Numbered from the stretch's first letter, positions 35,811 to 44,612 are shown. The stretch is 64,000 nt of DNA from CAZPGL01 sp964586175 (GCA_964586175.1 CAZPGL010000001.1:1-64000), one strand, 5' to 3'. Numbers and translations are program-made. Notes: generated by a model not told the origin, from the sequence alone.

Positions 35811-37094
35811 CCCCGCGGCGTCCGGCAGAGCGGCGTCGATCCGGAAGACCCCACCCAGGATGGACAGGGCATACAGTTCGCCGCCGTCGCCCGTGCCGAA
35901 GCCCACGAGGCCGTCGACGGTGACCGCGGTGGCCTCCTCGGTGAGGATGCCGTCGCTCGCCCATCGGGCCAGGCGGACGACGCCGTCGCAGAAGTCGCCG
36001 TACACGTAGACGCCGGCGAGCTCGGGGAGGGCCGGACCCCGGACCACCTCACCGCCGACGATCGAACAGCGGCCGTCGTCGTGGCCGTACCACAGGTCGG
36101 GAAGCCGGTGGTCGAGGGGTTCCGGGCGGCCGGTCCGGAGGCCGGCCTCGAACGCCGGCCAGCCCAGGTTGACTCCCCGGTCCAGTTCGTCGGCCGGAAC
36201 GACGGTCACCTCCTCGAGTAGTCCCTGGCCGACGTCGGCGACCCACAGGTCGCCGGTGTGCGGATCGATGCTGAACCGCCACGGGTTGCGGACACCGGTG
36301 ACAAGGATCTCGGGGAGCAGCTGGGGGTCGTCCGGATACGGGTTGCCGGCAGGGATGCCGTAGGGGTCTCCGTCGGTGGGATCGATCCGAAGGATGGACC
36401 CAAGCCAGGTCGTGGCGTCCTGGGCCGTATCGAAGGGGTCGTTGGCCCCGCCACCGTCGCCGAAGCCGATCCAGAGGTGCCCCTGGTCGTCGACGACCAG
36501 GTGACCGCCGTTGTGATTGACTGCCGGTTGCTCCTGTCGCAGGAGGACACGGCGCCCGGTCCAGTCGGCGACCTCACCGTTGAAGGGGACGGCGACCACC
36601 ACACTGCTGAACGTCCGGTCGGTGTAGTGGAGGAACAGTTGGCCATCGGTTGCTGCCAGACCCAGTAAGCCTCCTTCGCCGGCCGTGTCGATCTCGTGGG
36701 TGAGGTCGAGTACCGACGATCCGACGGTCAACTCGTCGTCGGCATTGGGGGTGAGGATCCGTAGCGTGCCGGCGCGTTCCGCCACCAGCAGTTTCTCGGT
36801 CCCAGGGACGACGGCCATGGCCAGCGGTGCGTCGACGGTGGCGACCAGCCGGGCGACGAGATCCAGGCCCTCGAGGTCGACCGGCGGGGGAGTGGAGGGG
36901 GCGGGAGGAACCGTTGTCGTGCTCGTGCTCGTGGCAGTCGGGTTCCCGGAAGTCGTTTCCGTGGATGGTTCCGTCGTCGATGTGGTCGGAGCCGTGTCAA
37001 CTGGTTCGGGGGGCGCCATCGTCGCCGAGCCGCACCCGGTGACCCCGATGGCGACGACAAGGCCGGCAAGTAGTCCGGCCCTGGCGGCCCTCAT
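35808..37094 (-). CDS. Secreted PQQ-dependent sugar dehydrogenase-like lipoprotein
   Basis: This 428-residue protein has a lipoprotein signal (LLAGLVVAIGVTGC, Cys21), a long Thr/Pro/Ser linker and a six-bladed propeller of the soluble glucose/sorbosone dehydrogenase family. Family marks are PLAMAVVPGTEKLLVAERAG, GEGGLLGLA, NHNGGHLVVD, GFGDGGGANDP and VTGVRNPWRFSIDP, containing the putative catalytic His. It may oxidise sugars outside the membrane, or be an adhesion-like propeller. ATG 37094 overlaps the MFS stop (ATGA). Confidence 0.83.
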   Translation of the reverse strand: MRAARAGLLAGLVVAIGVTGCGSATMAPPEPVDTAPTTSTTEPSTETTSGNPTATSTSTTTVPPAPSTPPPVDLEGLDLVARLVATVDAPLAMAVVPGTEKLLVAERAGTLRILTPNADDELTVGSSVLDLTHEIDTAGEGGLLGLAATDGQLFLHYTDRTFSSVVVAVPFNGEVADWTGRRVLLRQEQPAVNHNGGHLVVDDQGHLWIGFGDGGGANDPFDTAQDATTWLGSILRIDPTDGDPYGIPAGNPYPDDPQLLPEILVTGVRNPWRFSIDPHTGDLWVADVGQGLLEEVTVVPADELDRGVNLGWPAFEAGLRTGRPEPLDHRLPDLWYGHDDGRCSIVGGEVVRGPALPELAGVYVYGDFCDGVVRLARWASDGILTEEATAVTVDGLVGFGTGDGGELYALSILGGVFRIDAALPDAAG

Positions 37095-38347
37095 CGGGAC
37101 CGCCATCCCATCCACACCATGAGCACCACCGGCGCGAGGCCCAGCAGCCCGGCGTGGTGGCTCATCGACTGGTAGCCCACGCTCGATGTGGCCAGGCCCG
37201 ACGCCACGCCGGCGAAACCTCCCGAGGCCGTCATGGCCAGGTCGGCCAGTCCCTGGACCCGGACCCGCTCGGGACCCTCGAAGGTGTTCACGAGCATCGT
37301 CGTGGCCGCGACCACGCAGGCGCTCCACCCCAGGCCGATGAGGAACATCCCCACGAAGACCCCTTGGCTGTGGGCCGGGTCGCTGTGGGACGCGAACTCG
37401 GCACCGATGAGCAACAGCGCCGAACCAGTGACGATGACCGGCCGGGCACCCAGGATGTCGGTCGCCCATCCGACGAGTGGTGCCAGGGCGTACATGCCGA
37501 CGATGTGCAGTGAGATGACGAGACCGACCAACTGGAGTTCGTGGCCGCCCTCGTTCAGGTGGATCGGCGTCATGGTCATGACACCCACCATCACGACGTG
37601 ACCGGACACCATCGACAACACCGCCAGTCGTCCCGGCGCGGAGGCGATGAGCTCCCGTGCCGCCTCCCGGAACCGGCCCCGGTCCTGGTCCTGGTCCGAT
37701 CGTCCTATCGCCCCGCTGACGGCGAGAGGATCCGGGCGGAGGCGAAGGTGGATGATCAACGCCGAGGCGGCGAGCAGCACGGTGGCGGCCAGATACGGGC
37801 CAGCCATGGGTTCGAGACCCAGCGCCTCGGAGAATCGCTCAGCGGGGCCGAAGCCGATGGTCGGACCCAACACCGAGCCGATGGTGGTCGCCCAGATGAT
37901 CATGCTCACGGCCCGGGCCCGGTGGTCCGGTCGGGCCAGGTCGGCCGCTGCGTAACGCGAAGCGAGGGTGGATGCCCGGCCGGTCCCCAGGGCGATCATG
38001 CCCAGCAGCAACATCGGATACCAGCCGGTCAGGGCGGCGAACATCGCGGCGACACCGCCGCCGGCGGCCACCAGGTAGCCGAAACGCAGACCGGGGCGCC
38101 GCCCCTGAGCCGCCATTATCCGGGCCAGGGGGAGGGTGACCAGGGCCGTGCCGATGGCCGTGCTGGCCGCAGCCAACCCGCCGAGGGTTTCGGAGCCGCT
38201 GATCTGCTCGCCCAGGATCGCCGCCGAAGCGTAGGCGGCACTACCCGCGGCGCCCGCAGGTACCAGACCGAGAGCGAGCGTCTGCAGTGTTCGGCGCTGG
38301 AGGCGGTCGTGATCGCCGTGGGCGACGACATTCGGCTGGATGGTCAC
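37091..38347 (-). CDS. Major facilitator superfamily transporter
   Basis: This 418-residue protein has about 12 hydrophobic helices and the loop-2/3-like basic motif LARIMAAQGRRPGLRFG. Homology suggests a drug or metabolite exporter, but no substrate can be assigned. The GTG start at 38347 is supported by a TACGCT box 6 nt upstream. It is co-translated with the propeller lipoprotein that follows. Confidence 0.85.
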   Translation of the reverse strand: MTIQPNVVAHGDHDRLQRRTLQTLALGLVPAGAAGSAAYASAAILGEQISGSETLGGLAAASTAIGTALVTLPLARIMAAQGRRPGLRFGYLVAAGGGVAAMFAALTGWYPMLLLGMIALGTGRASTLASRYAAADLARPDHRARAVSMIIWATTIGSVLGPTIGFGPAERFSEALGLEPMAGPYLAATVLLAASALIIHLRLRPDPLAVSGAIGRSDQDQDRGRFREAARELIASAPGRLAVLSMVSGHVVMVGVMTMTPIHLNEGGHELQLVGLVISLHIVGMYALAPLVGWATDILGARPVIVTGSALLLIGAEFASHSDPAHSQGVFVGMFLIGLGWSACVVAATTMLVNTFEGPERVRVQGLADLAMTASGGFAGVASGLATSSVGYQSMSHHAGLLGLAPVVLMVWMGWRSR

Positions 38348-38353
38348 CGGGGG

Positions 38354-38359
38354 AGCGTA
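38354..38359 (-). promoter_or_regulatory. Leaderless -10 box for the MFS gene
   Basis: TACGCT lies 6 nt before the GTG start at 38347 and fixes that start. Confidence 0.5.
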
Positions 38360-38422
38360 GGCTCGCCGTACACCCGGCCGTGGTGTTGGCCGCCCTGGAC
38401 CGATCCGGTCAGACCCCACGGC

Positions 38423-38428
38423 TACGGT
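38423..38428 (+). promoter_or_regulatory. Leaderless -10 box for the exonuclease gene
   Basis: TACGGT lies 8 nt before ATG 38437. Confidence 0.45.
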
Positions 38429-38436
38429 CGGGGCGC

Positions 38437-39018
38437 ATGTCCCCGGTGTTCGCCTGCTTCGACGTGGAGACCACCGGCCTCGACGCCACGACCAGCCGGG
38501 TCATCGAGATTGCCGTGGTCCGGGTAACCGCCGAGGGCGACGAGTTGGGGGAGTGGACCTCCCTGGTCGACGCTGGAACCCGTGACCTGGGCCGCCCAGA
38601 CATCCACGGCATCAGTCCCGAGTGGCTCCAGGGCGCACCGGTCTTCGGCGATCTGGCCGGCGATCTGGCCGGCGAGCTGGCCGGGTGCGTACCGGTCGCC
38701 CACAACGCCGGCTTCGACGTCCGATTCCTCGCCACCGAATGGGAGCGGGCCAACCTGGGCCCGCTCGATCTGGTGGCCCTCGACACCCTCGACATGGCCC
38801 GACGGCTCGGGCTGCCCGGTCGGCTGGGTGCCCTCGCCGCCGCCCTGGACGTGCCGCTGGTCGACGCCCATCAGGCCCTGGACGACACCAGGGCCCTGGC
38901 GGGTGTGCTCATCCACCTCCTGGCTCGCAGCGGATTGCCGGCCACCCTGCCAAGGTTCGACCCCCCGCTGCTCACACCCCCCCGCTCGGGCCGTACGCAG
39001 TCCCGTCCCGCCACCTGA
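38437..39018 (+). CDS. DEDDh 3'-5' exonuclease (DnaQ/epsilon-like)
   Basis: This 193-residue exonuclease has the four acidic residues and His of the DEDDh class: FDVETTG, HNAGFDVRF and DAHQALDDTRA. It resembles stand-alone epsilon-type proofreading exonucleases or the nuclease half of DinG/UvrC fusions, but here it is a single domain. It probably degrades single-stranded DNA or RNA ends. The C-terminal 25 residues are a Pro-rich tail. Confidence 0.85.
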   Translation: MSPVFACFDVETTGLDATTSRVIEIAVVRVTAEGDELGEWTSLVDAGTRDLGRPDIHGISPEWLQGAPVFGDLAGDLAGELAGCVPVAHNAGFDVRFLATEWERANLGPLDLVALDTLDMARRLGLPGRLGALAAALDVPLVDAHQALDDTRALAGVLIHLLARSGLPATLPRFDPPLLTPPRSGRTQSRPAT

Positions 39019-39050
39019 CGGGATCGGACCGGGACGGCTAGACAGGAGGG

Positions 39051-39872
39051 GTGCGTCTCCCGGCGGCGTGTATTGCGGCCGTGGCCGCCCTGGCCGCAGC
39101 GTGTGCCTCCCAGGACTCCGCGCCGTACGACACGGTCGCCATGGCCCATCGGGGGCCCGTCCCGACCTCCACCGCTCCCGCGTCCACAACGACGACGGCG
39201 CCGGCTTCGACAACGACGCCGACCAGCGTTCCGGGTGCTACGACCTCGACGACCATCAGCGTGGCCGCCGGAGATCATCTGGTGACCGTCGCCCGGGCCA
39301 CCGGTGATGCGCTCCAGACCCATCGTGATCCCGACGGGGAGCCCTGGTGGGTCCTGGCGAATCCCGGTCCAGGGCTGGGGGAGCGGGTTGTCGCGGTCGT
39401 TGACGACAGCGGCTCGGATTGGCTGGAGGTGGCCATCCCCGTCCGGCCCAACGGCACGACGGGATGGGTTCGTCGGGCCGACGTCGAGGTGGTCACCTTC
39501 TCGGCCAGGATCGAGGTCGACCTGACGGATCGGCGCCTGCTGGCCTGGATCGACGGGGACCTGGTCGCCGACACCCCGGTGGCCATCGGCGCCGAGGACA
39601 GTCCGACGCCGACCGGAACCTTCCACGTGATCCACGTCGAGGAGTTCGTCGATCCCGATCCGGTCTTCGGCCGATGGCTGGTGGGGACGTCGGGCTTCTC
39701 CGAAGTGCTTCCGGCCATCGACGGGGGAGCCCCGGCGGTGGCCATCCACGCCGCGGTCGACCCTTCTGTGCTCGGCGACGCGGTGTCCCTCGGGTGCCTT
39801 CGGGTCCCCGAGGAGGTGGCGGCCGTGCTGGCCGGCCTGCCGCTGGGAACCACCGTGGTGATCTCCGGGTGA
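39051..39872 (+). CDS. L,D-transpeptidase lipoprotein (YkuD domain)
   Basis: This 273-residue protein has a lipobox (AALAAAC, Cys18), a Thr-rich linker to about residue 70, a small beta domain and a C-terminal YkuD domain. The catalytic triad region is intact: H233 in VAIHAA, and C249 and R251 in SLGCLRV. It would form 3-3 cross-links in peptidoglycan or attach proteins to it. The GTG start has a GGAGGG Shine-Dalgarno-like stretch immediately before it. Confidence 0.88.
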   Translation: MRLPAACIAAVAALAAACASQDSAPYDTVAMAHRGPVPTSTAPASTTTTAPASTTTPTSVPGATTSTTISVAAGDHLVTVARATGDALQTHRDPDGEPWWVLANPGPGLGERVVAVVDDSGSDWLEVAIPVRPNGTTGWVRRADVEVVTFSARIEVDLTDRRLLAWIDGDLVADTPVAIGAEDSPTPTGTFHVIHVEEFVDPDPVFGRWLVGTSGFSEVLPAIDGGAPAVAIHAAVDPSVLGDAVSLGCLRVPEEVAAVLAGLPLGTTVVISG

Positions 39873-39883
39873 GCAGAGGCGGA

Positions 39884-40426
39884 TCAGTTCATCGATGTGT
39901 CTTCCGGGGCATCGGCGGCCAGAGCCGTCAAGCCGCCCTGCCGGCGCAGCACTCGGGCCCACAAGGCCTCCGGGTCGGTGGTGAACACATCGTCCACCCG
40001 GGCATCCACCAGGAACCAGGAACCCTGGAGCATCTCGGCCTCGAGCTGGCCGCCGGCCCATCCGGCATACCCGGCAAACAGCCGGACGGGGGCCACGTGG
40101 GGTACCTCCTCGGGCGCACGGTGGAGATCGACCACCCCGATCCCGGCGAACACCGGGCTGAGGCCGTCGACGCCCTCCGGGGGCCCCAGGCCGAGTCCGA
40201 TGACCGACTGGTCGGCGACCGGACCTCCCACGTGGAGGCGGGCCGGGTCGTCCAGCCGGTCGGCCCACGGGGGAACGACGCGTCGGGCGTCGACGTCACC
40301 CGGCCGGTTCAGCACCACGCCGAGCGCCCCGTTGTGGTCGTGCTCGATGATGAACACCACCGTCCGGTGGAAGTTCTCGTCGTCGAGGGCGGTGGAGGCC
40401 ACCAGCAGGCGGGCCTTGGCGCTCAT
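39884..40426 (-). CDS. YqgE/AlgH family protein (UPF0301)
   Basis: This 180-residue protein has the family pattern LLVASTALDDENFHRTVVFI, HDHNGALGVVLNRP and VRLFAGYAGWAGGQLEAEM. The biochemical function of the family is not settled. The start overlaps the recombinase stop by 4 bases (ATGA), so it depends on the recombinase gene for expression. Confidence 0.88.
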   Translation of the reverse strand: MSAKARLLVASTALDDENFHRTVVFIIEHDHNGALGVVLNRPGDVDARRVVPPWADRLDDPARLHVGGPVADQSVIGLGLGPPEGVDGLSPVFAGIGVVDLHRAPEEVPHVAPVRLFAGYAGWAGGQLEAEMLQGSWFLVDARVDDVFTTDPEALWARVLRRQGGLTALAADAPEDTSMN

Positions 40427-41433
40427 GGCGCGGCCTCCTCGTCGAGGGCCCGCCGCATCACCTTGTTGACGCCGGAGGCCCGAGCCGCGTTGGCCAGCTC
40501 CACCCCGGCCACCTTCAGGTACCGGCCCGAGGTCTCAAGCGAGGCATGTCCCAGCCAGTTCTGGACGTCGCTGGCCGAGACACCGTTGACGGCCAACTGG
40601 ATCGCCGCGGTGTGCCGGAGGCCGTGAACCATCGCTCCGGCCGGCGGCAGCACTCCGGAGACCTTGTAGAGCTGTTCCATCAGGTAGGTGACCTTGTGGC
40701 TGGTGAGCGGCAGGCCGTCGGTGCCCACCAGCAGGGGGTCGGCGGGCCAGACGTCGCCGTGGCGGTCCACCCGCTGCCCGAGATAGGCGTCGAGCACCCG
40801 GCCGGCGTCGGGGGAGAGGGGCAACAGGCGCATCTTGTCGCCCTTGCCGATGACCCGCAGCACCCGGGAGCCGTCGTCGTCGACCGCCAGGACCGAGCCC
40901 ACCGACAGGGCGCAGGCCTCGGCGACACGCAGCCCTCCCCAGGCCAGCAGCATGAGGAGAGCCAGATCGCGGGCCGGCCACCGGACCCGGCCGCCCGGCT
41001 CGCCGGGCAGTACCCGCCCGGCATGGGCGAACAGGCGTTCGACCTCCGTGGGCTGCAGGTGCGAGGGATCCCGATCCGGATCGGCCAGGGCGCCCCGGTA
41101 CCGGCGCCGCACCTGTTTCCAGTTGATCTCCGCCGTCAGATGTCCTTCTTCCACGAGCCATGCCAGGTGGTGACGCAAGGCGGCCAGCGTGGTGTTCATC
41201 GTCTGTGGGGCGAGGCCGTCGGCCTGCATGGCCCGGATCAGGCTGCGGGCCGACGCCACGTCGACCGCACCGGCGGCGAACGGCCGCCCCGGGGTGAGGT
41301 AGGCGGCTGCCCGTCGCAGGCCCTGGATGTACGTGCGGACGGTGGCCGGGGACTTTCCCTCGAGTTGCAGTTCGGCTTCCCATTCCGCACCGAACGGCCC
41401 AAGGTTGACGTTGGCGAGTTCCGGACCGCTCAT
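40423..41433 (-). CDS. Xer-like tyrosine recombinase
   Basis: This 336-residue recombinase has an N-terminal SAM-like core-binding domain (about 12-100) and a catalytic domain with the full set: R169 (GGLRVAEAC), K197 (IGKGDKMR), H270 and R273 (HGLRHTAA), H296 (LGHASLETS) and nucleophile Y305. Length is near XerC/XerD. No phage or transposon genes surround it, so it looks like a housekeeping recombinase. A dif-like inverted repeat lies 30-58 bp before the start. It is coupled to yqgE. Confidence 0.88.
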   Translation of the reverse strand: MSGPELANVNLGPFGAEWEAELQLEGKSPATVRTYIQGLRRAAAYLTPGRPFAAGAVDVASARSLIRAMQADGLAPQTMNTTLAALRHHLAWLVEEGHLTAEINWKQVRRRYRGALADPDRDPSHLQPTEVERLFAHAGRVLPGEPGGRVRWPARDLALLMLLAWGGLRVAEACALSVGSVLAVDDDGSRVLRVIGKGDKMRLLPLSPDAGRVLDAYLGQRVDRHGDVWPADPLLVGTDGLPLTSHKVTYLMEQLYKVSGVLPPAGAMVHGLRHTAAIQLAVNGVSASDVQNWLGHASLETSGRYLKVAGVELANAARASGVNKVMRRALDEEAAP

Positions 41434-41439
41434 GGCCGT

Positions 41440-41445
41440 ACTCTA
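41440..41445 (-). promoter_or_regulatory. Leaderless -10 box for the recombinase gene
   Basis: TAGAGT lies 6 nt before the ATG at 41433. The dif-like site covers the expected -35 region. Confidence 0.5.
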
Positions 41446-41463
41446 GGCGCTGCTCCTTCCAAC

Positions 41464-41491
41464 TTACGTGATAACCCCTATTATCCAGACT
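41464..41491. other. dif-like candidate recombination site
   Basis: TTACGTGATAA, a 6-bp centre CCCCTA and TTATCCAGACT form two 11-bp arms with inverted inner ends GATAA/TTATC. This is the layout of Xer core sites (11-6-11). The segment is AT-richer than its surroundings and lies just upstream of the tyrosine recombinase. Outer arms match poorly, as is normal for sites bound by two recombinases. It may instead be an operator for the recombinase gene. Confidence 0.45.
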
Positions 41492-41567
41492 CCTGATCTG
41501 CACGGACCACCCAATCCCCGCCTGCTCGGTCCTTCCTCATCGAGGTCGGGAACGCCCTTTGCGGGGC

Positions 41568-41573
41568 TAGCGT
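41568..41573 (+). promoter_or_regulatory. Leaderless -10 box
   Basis: TAGCGT lies 8 nt before ATG 41582. Confidence 0.45.
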
Positions 41574-41581
41574 GACTCCCC

Positions 41582-42844
41582 ATGCCCCGGATGGACATCG
41601 AGCTCACCAGCACCGGCGAGGACGGCTGGACATGGCGGGCCGCCGGTGCCCGGCAGCCGCGCGGAACCGTCGACGCCAGCCTGGTGCCGTCCGGCAGTGC
41701 GGTCGGCGACGTGCTCCGTGTCGAGACCGAGCAGTTCGTCGACGGCATCACCGTCACCGCCGTCCTGCCCCCCAAGGGTGCCCGTCCCGAGGCCCAGCTC
41801 CTCGAGATCTTCACCCGTGACGACGGCCCGCTCGTGACCAGCACCTTGGCTCCCAAGCGCGGCCGTGGTGACCGACGCCGAGACGACCGCGAGGACCGGG
41901 GTGAGCGGCGCCGGGATGGCCGGGGTCGCCAGCGGGACGGCGAACGCTCCCGCGACGGCCGGGGTCGCCAGCGGGACGGCGAACGCTCCCGCGGCAGAGG
42001 CCGCTCCGATGCCGCCGACAAGCGACGCGGTGGCGGCAAGGACCGTCCCCGACGCGACACCCCGCCCGCCCCTCCCCGCCCCAAGCGCCTGCGGCCCCGT
42101 CACGTCCACCGTGACGCAGCCATCAAGGCCCTTCCCGCTGAGCAGCACCGGCTGGGCCGCATCCTGGCCCGCAGCGGCGTGCCCGGCCTGCGCGACGAGA
42201 TCGCGGCCCAGAACAAGGCGGCCGCCGCGGCCGGCGAACCGGAGATCCCCGTCGAGTTGCTGTTGAAGGTCGCCGAGCGGATCCACCAGCCTTTGCGCAC
42301 CGCTGACTGGCGTGACCGTGCCGAAGCGGCGTTGGCCGGCGTGGCCGACGTCGACCTGCGTGATCTGCGGTCGGTGGTCGTCGCCGCAGAAACCGGCGCC
42401 AAGGACGACGACGCCCGACAGCTGGCGGAACAGTTGCGCACCGAACTGGCCGCCCGGGTGGACCGGGAACATGCCGAGTGGCTGGCCGAGGTCGCCTCCA
42501 CCCTGGGCGACGGACGGGTCGTGCGGGCCCTGCGCCTGAGCTCACGACCTCCCAAGGCCGGCGCACCTCTCCCCGGCGACATGCTGGCCAAGCTCGCCGA
42601 AGCCGCGGGGGCGAGCCTCACCACCGAGACCGGCCAGGACCGCTGGGGCACGGTCCTCGATGCGGTGGCCCTGTCGCCGGTGCGGGAGCGGGTCGTTCCC
42701 CTCGGCATCCCGGCCGAGCCGGGTGAGGACCTCAAAGCCCTGGTGACCCGGGTGTCCACCCTGGTGCCGGCGATCGCCGCCCAGTTCGGTATCGAGCCGA
42801 CCGCTCCCCCACGGAACCGTCGGCGCGGCGGCCGCCGCTCCTGA
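41582..42844 (+). CDS. Hypothetical protein with an Arg/Asp/Gly-rich central region
   Basis: This 420-residue protein is not recognised. Residues 1-85 look like a small beta domain (DGWTWRAAG to ITVTAVLPPKG). Residues 90-165 are a highly charged, disordered Arg/Asp/Gly tract with two perfect 13-residue repeats (RDGRGRQRDGERS). Residues 170-400 are helical, with a second basic tail GGRRS. The RG-rich tract suggests nucleic-acid binding (inference). Its own TAGCGT promoter separates it from the recombinase. Confidence 0.7.
   Translation: MPRMDIELTSTGEDGWTWRAAGARQPRGTVDASLVPSGSAVGDVLRVETEQFVDGITVTAVLPPKGARPEAQLLEIFTRDDGPLVTSTLAPKRGRGDRRRDDREDRGERRRDGRGRQRDGERSRDGRGRQRDGERSRGRGRSDAADKRRGGGKDRPRRDTPPAPPRPKRLRPRHVHRDAAIKALPAEQHRLGRILARSGVPGLRDEIAAQNKAAAAAGEPEIPVELLLKVAERIHQPLRTADWRDRAEAALAGVADVDLRDLRSVVVAAETGAKDDDARQLAEQLRTELAARVDREHAEWLAEVASTLGDGRVVRALRLSSRPPKAGAPLPGDMLAKLAEAAGASLTTETGQDRWGTVLDAVALSPVRERVVPLGIPAEPGEDLKALVTRVSTLVPAIAAQFGIEPTAPPRNRRRGGRRS
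41912..41989 (+). repeat. Two tandem 39-bp repeats in the Arg-rich protein gene
   Basis: Units at 41912-41950 and 41951-41989 differ only near their starts. Each encodes 13 residues (RDGRGRQRDGERS in permuted form), so the copy number can change without a frameshift. Confidence 0.88.
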
Positions 42845-42902
42845 TCACCCTGAACACCGGCCGCTCTCCCTCCCCGGCGCACCCCTGCCGCCCGTCGGCG
42901 GA

Positions 42903-42908
42903 TACGGT
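42903..42908 (+). promoter_or_regulatory. Leaderless -10 box for the crotonase gene
   Basis: TACGGT lies 6 nt before ATG 42915. Confidence 0.45.
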
Positions 42909-42914
42909 CGCCCC

Positions 42915-43676
42915 ATGAGCGTGCACGTCGATGTCCAGGGCCGCACGGCCGTCGTCACCCTCGACCGTCCCGAGGCCCGCAACGCGGTCAACCGGGAGCT
43001 GGCCGAAGCCGTCGAAGCGGCCTTCGACCGCGTGGAGGGCGATGACACCGTCTGGACGATCGTGTTGGCCGCCAACGGCCCTGCATTCTGCGCCGGTGCC
43101 GACCTCAAGGCCGTCGCTGCGGGGGACGGCCGCCTCGGCACCGAGCGGGGCGGGTTCGGCGGCCTGGTCACCCGGGTGCGCACCAAGCCCCTGATCGCCG
43201 CCGTCGAAGGGCCGGCCCTGGCCGGCGGCACTGAGCTGGTCCTGTCGTGTGACCTCGTGGTGGCCTCGTCCGAGGCCCAGTTCGGCCTTCCCGAGGTCAA
43301 GCGGTCCCTCGTCGCTGCGGCCGGCGGCCTCTTCCGCCTCCCCCGAGCCCTCCCCCGCAACGTGGCCATGGAGTTGGCCCTCACCGGCGACACCCTGAGC
43401 GCGGCCGACGCCCACCACCATGGTTTCGTGAACCGCCTGGTCCAGCCGGGTCAGGCCCTGGACGCCGCCCTGACGCTGGCGGCGACCATCAACGCCAATG
43501 CTCCGTTGGCCGTCCGGGCCAGTCGCCGCTCGATCCTCGCCACCCATCTCCTCGACGACGACGCGGCCTTCGACATGACCACGGCCGAAAGTCGGGACAT
43601 CTGGCAGACGGAGGACTTCTCCGAGGGTCCCCGTGCGTTCATCGAGAAGCGGGCCCCGGTCTGGAAGGGTCGCTGA
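42915..43676 (+). CDS. Enoyl-CoA hydratase/isomerase (crotonase) family protein
   Basis: This 253-residue crotonase has the oxyanion-hole segment FCAGADLKAV and both glutamates expected in active hydratases: GGTELVLSCD and LPEVKRSLVAAAGG. It would hydrate a 2-enoyl-CoA in fatty-acid or aromatic-acid breakdown. It is monocistronic, with the NUDIX gene convergent 4 bp downstream. Confidence 0.88.
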   Translation: MSVHVDVQGRTAVVTLDRPEARNAVNRELAEAVEAAFDRVEGDDTVWTIVLAANGPAFCAGADLKAVAAGDGRLGTERGGFGGLVTRVRTKPLIAAVEGPALAGGTELVLSCDLVVASSEAQFGLPEVKRSLVAAAGGLFRLPRALPRNVAMELALTGDTLSAADAHHHGFVNRLVQPGQALDAALTLAATINANAPLAVRASRRSILATHLLDDDAAFDMTTAESRDIWQTEDFSEGPRAFIEKRAPVWKGR

Positions 43677-43680
43677 CCCG

Positions 43681-44106
43681 TTACGTCGAGCCGAACAGCA
43701 GGTCGCCGGGGACGATTCCGTGGTCGCCGAGAAAGTCGGCCAGGCCGTCGGTCAGATCGAGGGTGGGCAGGCTGTCGAACGGCACCCAGCGGGCGTCCGA
43801 GGCATCGTCACCGGCCGCCGGGGAGCGGTCGTCGAGCACGGTGGCCTCGTGGCCGAGGATCACAAAGTGGTGGTCGACTCCCATCTGCTCAGTCCACCCG
43901 ATGAGCCGCCCGCAGACCCCGTCCAATCCGGTCTCCTCCCGGAGCTCCCGAACCACCGCGGCGACAATGGATTCTCCGGCCTCGACCCGACCGCCGGGGA
44001 TCGACCACCGACCGGCACCGGGCGCATGACCTCGCTGCACCATCAGGAGCGCCCCGTCCTGGACGGCCACGGCGCTGACGGCCAGTTGCGGACCGCCGAC
44101 GCTCAA
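43681..44106 (-). CDS. NUDIX hydrolase
   Basis: This 141-residue protein has the Nudix box (about residues 38-61) GGRVEAGESIVAAVVRELRE followed by ETGL, with all metal-binding Glu residues. It resembles ADP-ribose or MutT-like pyrophosphohydrolases. The start is TTG, overlapping the TGA of the upstream GNAT gene (TTGA), so it is translationally coupled. Confidence 0.87.
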   Translation of the reverse strand: MSVGGPQLAVSAVAVQDGALLMVQRGHAPGAGRWSIPGGRVEAGESIVAAVVRELREETGLDGVCGRLIGWTEQMGVDHHFVILGHEATVLDDRSPAAGDDASDARWVPFDSLPTLDLTDGLADFLGDHGIVPGDLLFGST

Positions 44107-44612
44107 CGATCCTCGAGCGTCCGATGGACGATGATGGCCCGGGCGACCATGCCCTGGGTCTCGAAGAAGTTCTTGGTGGCCCGGTCGCCGGGCAGCGCCG
44201 TGCCGTCGATGGCTACGGCCCCTCGTCGCCGGGCCTCGGCGATCAGGTGATCGAACAGCGCCTCCCCCACGCCGACGCTGCGGGCCTCGGCATCGACGAC
44301 CAGGGCCCGGATGGTGGCGTGAGGTCGCCCGTCGGGCGCGTCCACGACCTCGAGGAGCCCCATGCCGACGACTGCGTCGTCAATGGTGCCGACGGCCAGG
44401 TGTCGGAGCGGGTCGTCGAGGGCTGCCTTCAGGTCAGCCGACGGGTCGGCCCGATTGGGGTCGAGGCGGTCCAGGGTGGCGCCGCCCCGCTTGGCCAGCA
44501 TCTCGACCCGGGCCCGGGCGGCGACCGCGGCCACGGCGTCGAGGTCGTCGGGCGTTGCGGGCCGTGCCGCTTCGATCGATCCGGCCGTTGGCTCAGGTGA
44601 TGGGTCCACCAC
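44103..44612 (-). CDS. GNAT-family N-acetyltransferase
   Basis: This protein of about 169 residues has the GNAT core: EAARPATPDDLDAVAAVA at the N-terminus, the acetyl-CoA-binding VVDAEARSVGVGEALFDHLI (related to Q/RxxGxG/A) and a C-terminal ATKNFFETQGMVARAI. The target is unknown. The GTG at 44612 (or 44609) overlaps the acidic-protein gene by about 20 bp; longer starts would run deeper into it and lack homology. Confidence 0.78.
   Translation of the reverse strand: MVDPSPEPTAGSIEAARPATPDDLDAVAAVAARARVEMLAKRGGATLDRLDPNRADPSADLKAALDDPLRHLAVGTIDDAVVGMGLLEVVDAPDGRPHATIRALVVDAEARSVGVGEALFDHLIAEARRRGAVAIDGTALPGDRATKNFFETQGMVARAIIVHRTLEDR

Noticed and set aside
40423..41433. Integrase of a mobile element
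   Set aside because: No tRNA, att repeats, phage or transfer genes are nearby, and composition matches the surroundings; a housekeeping Xer role is simpler.
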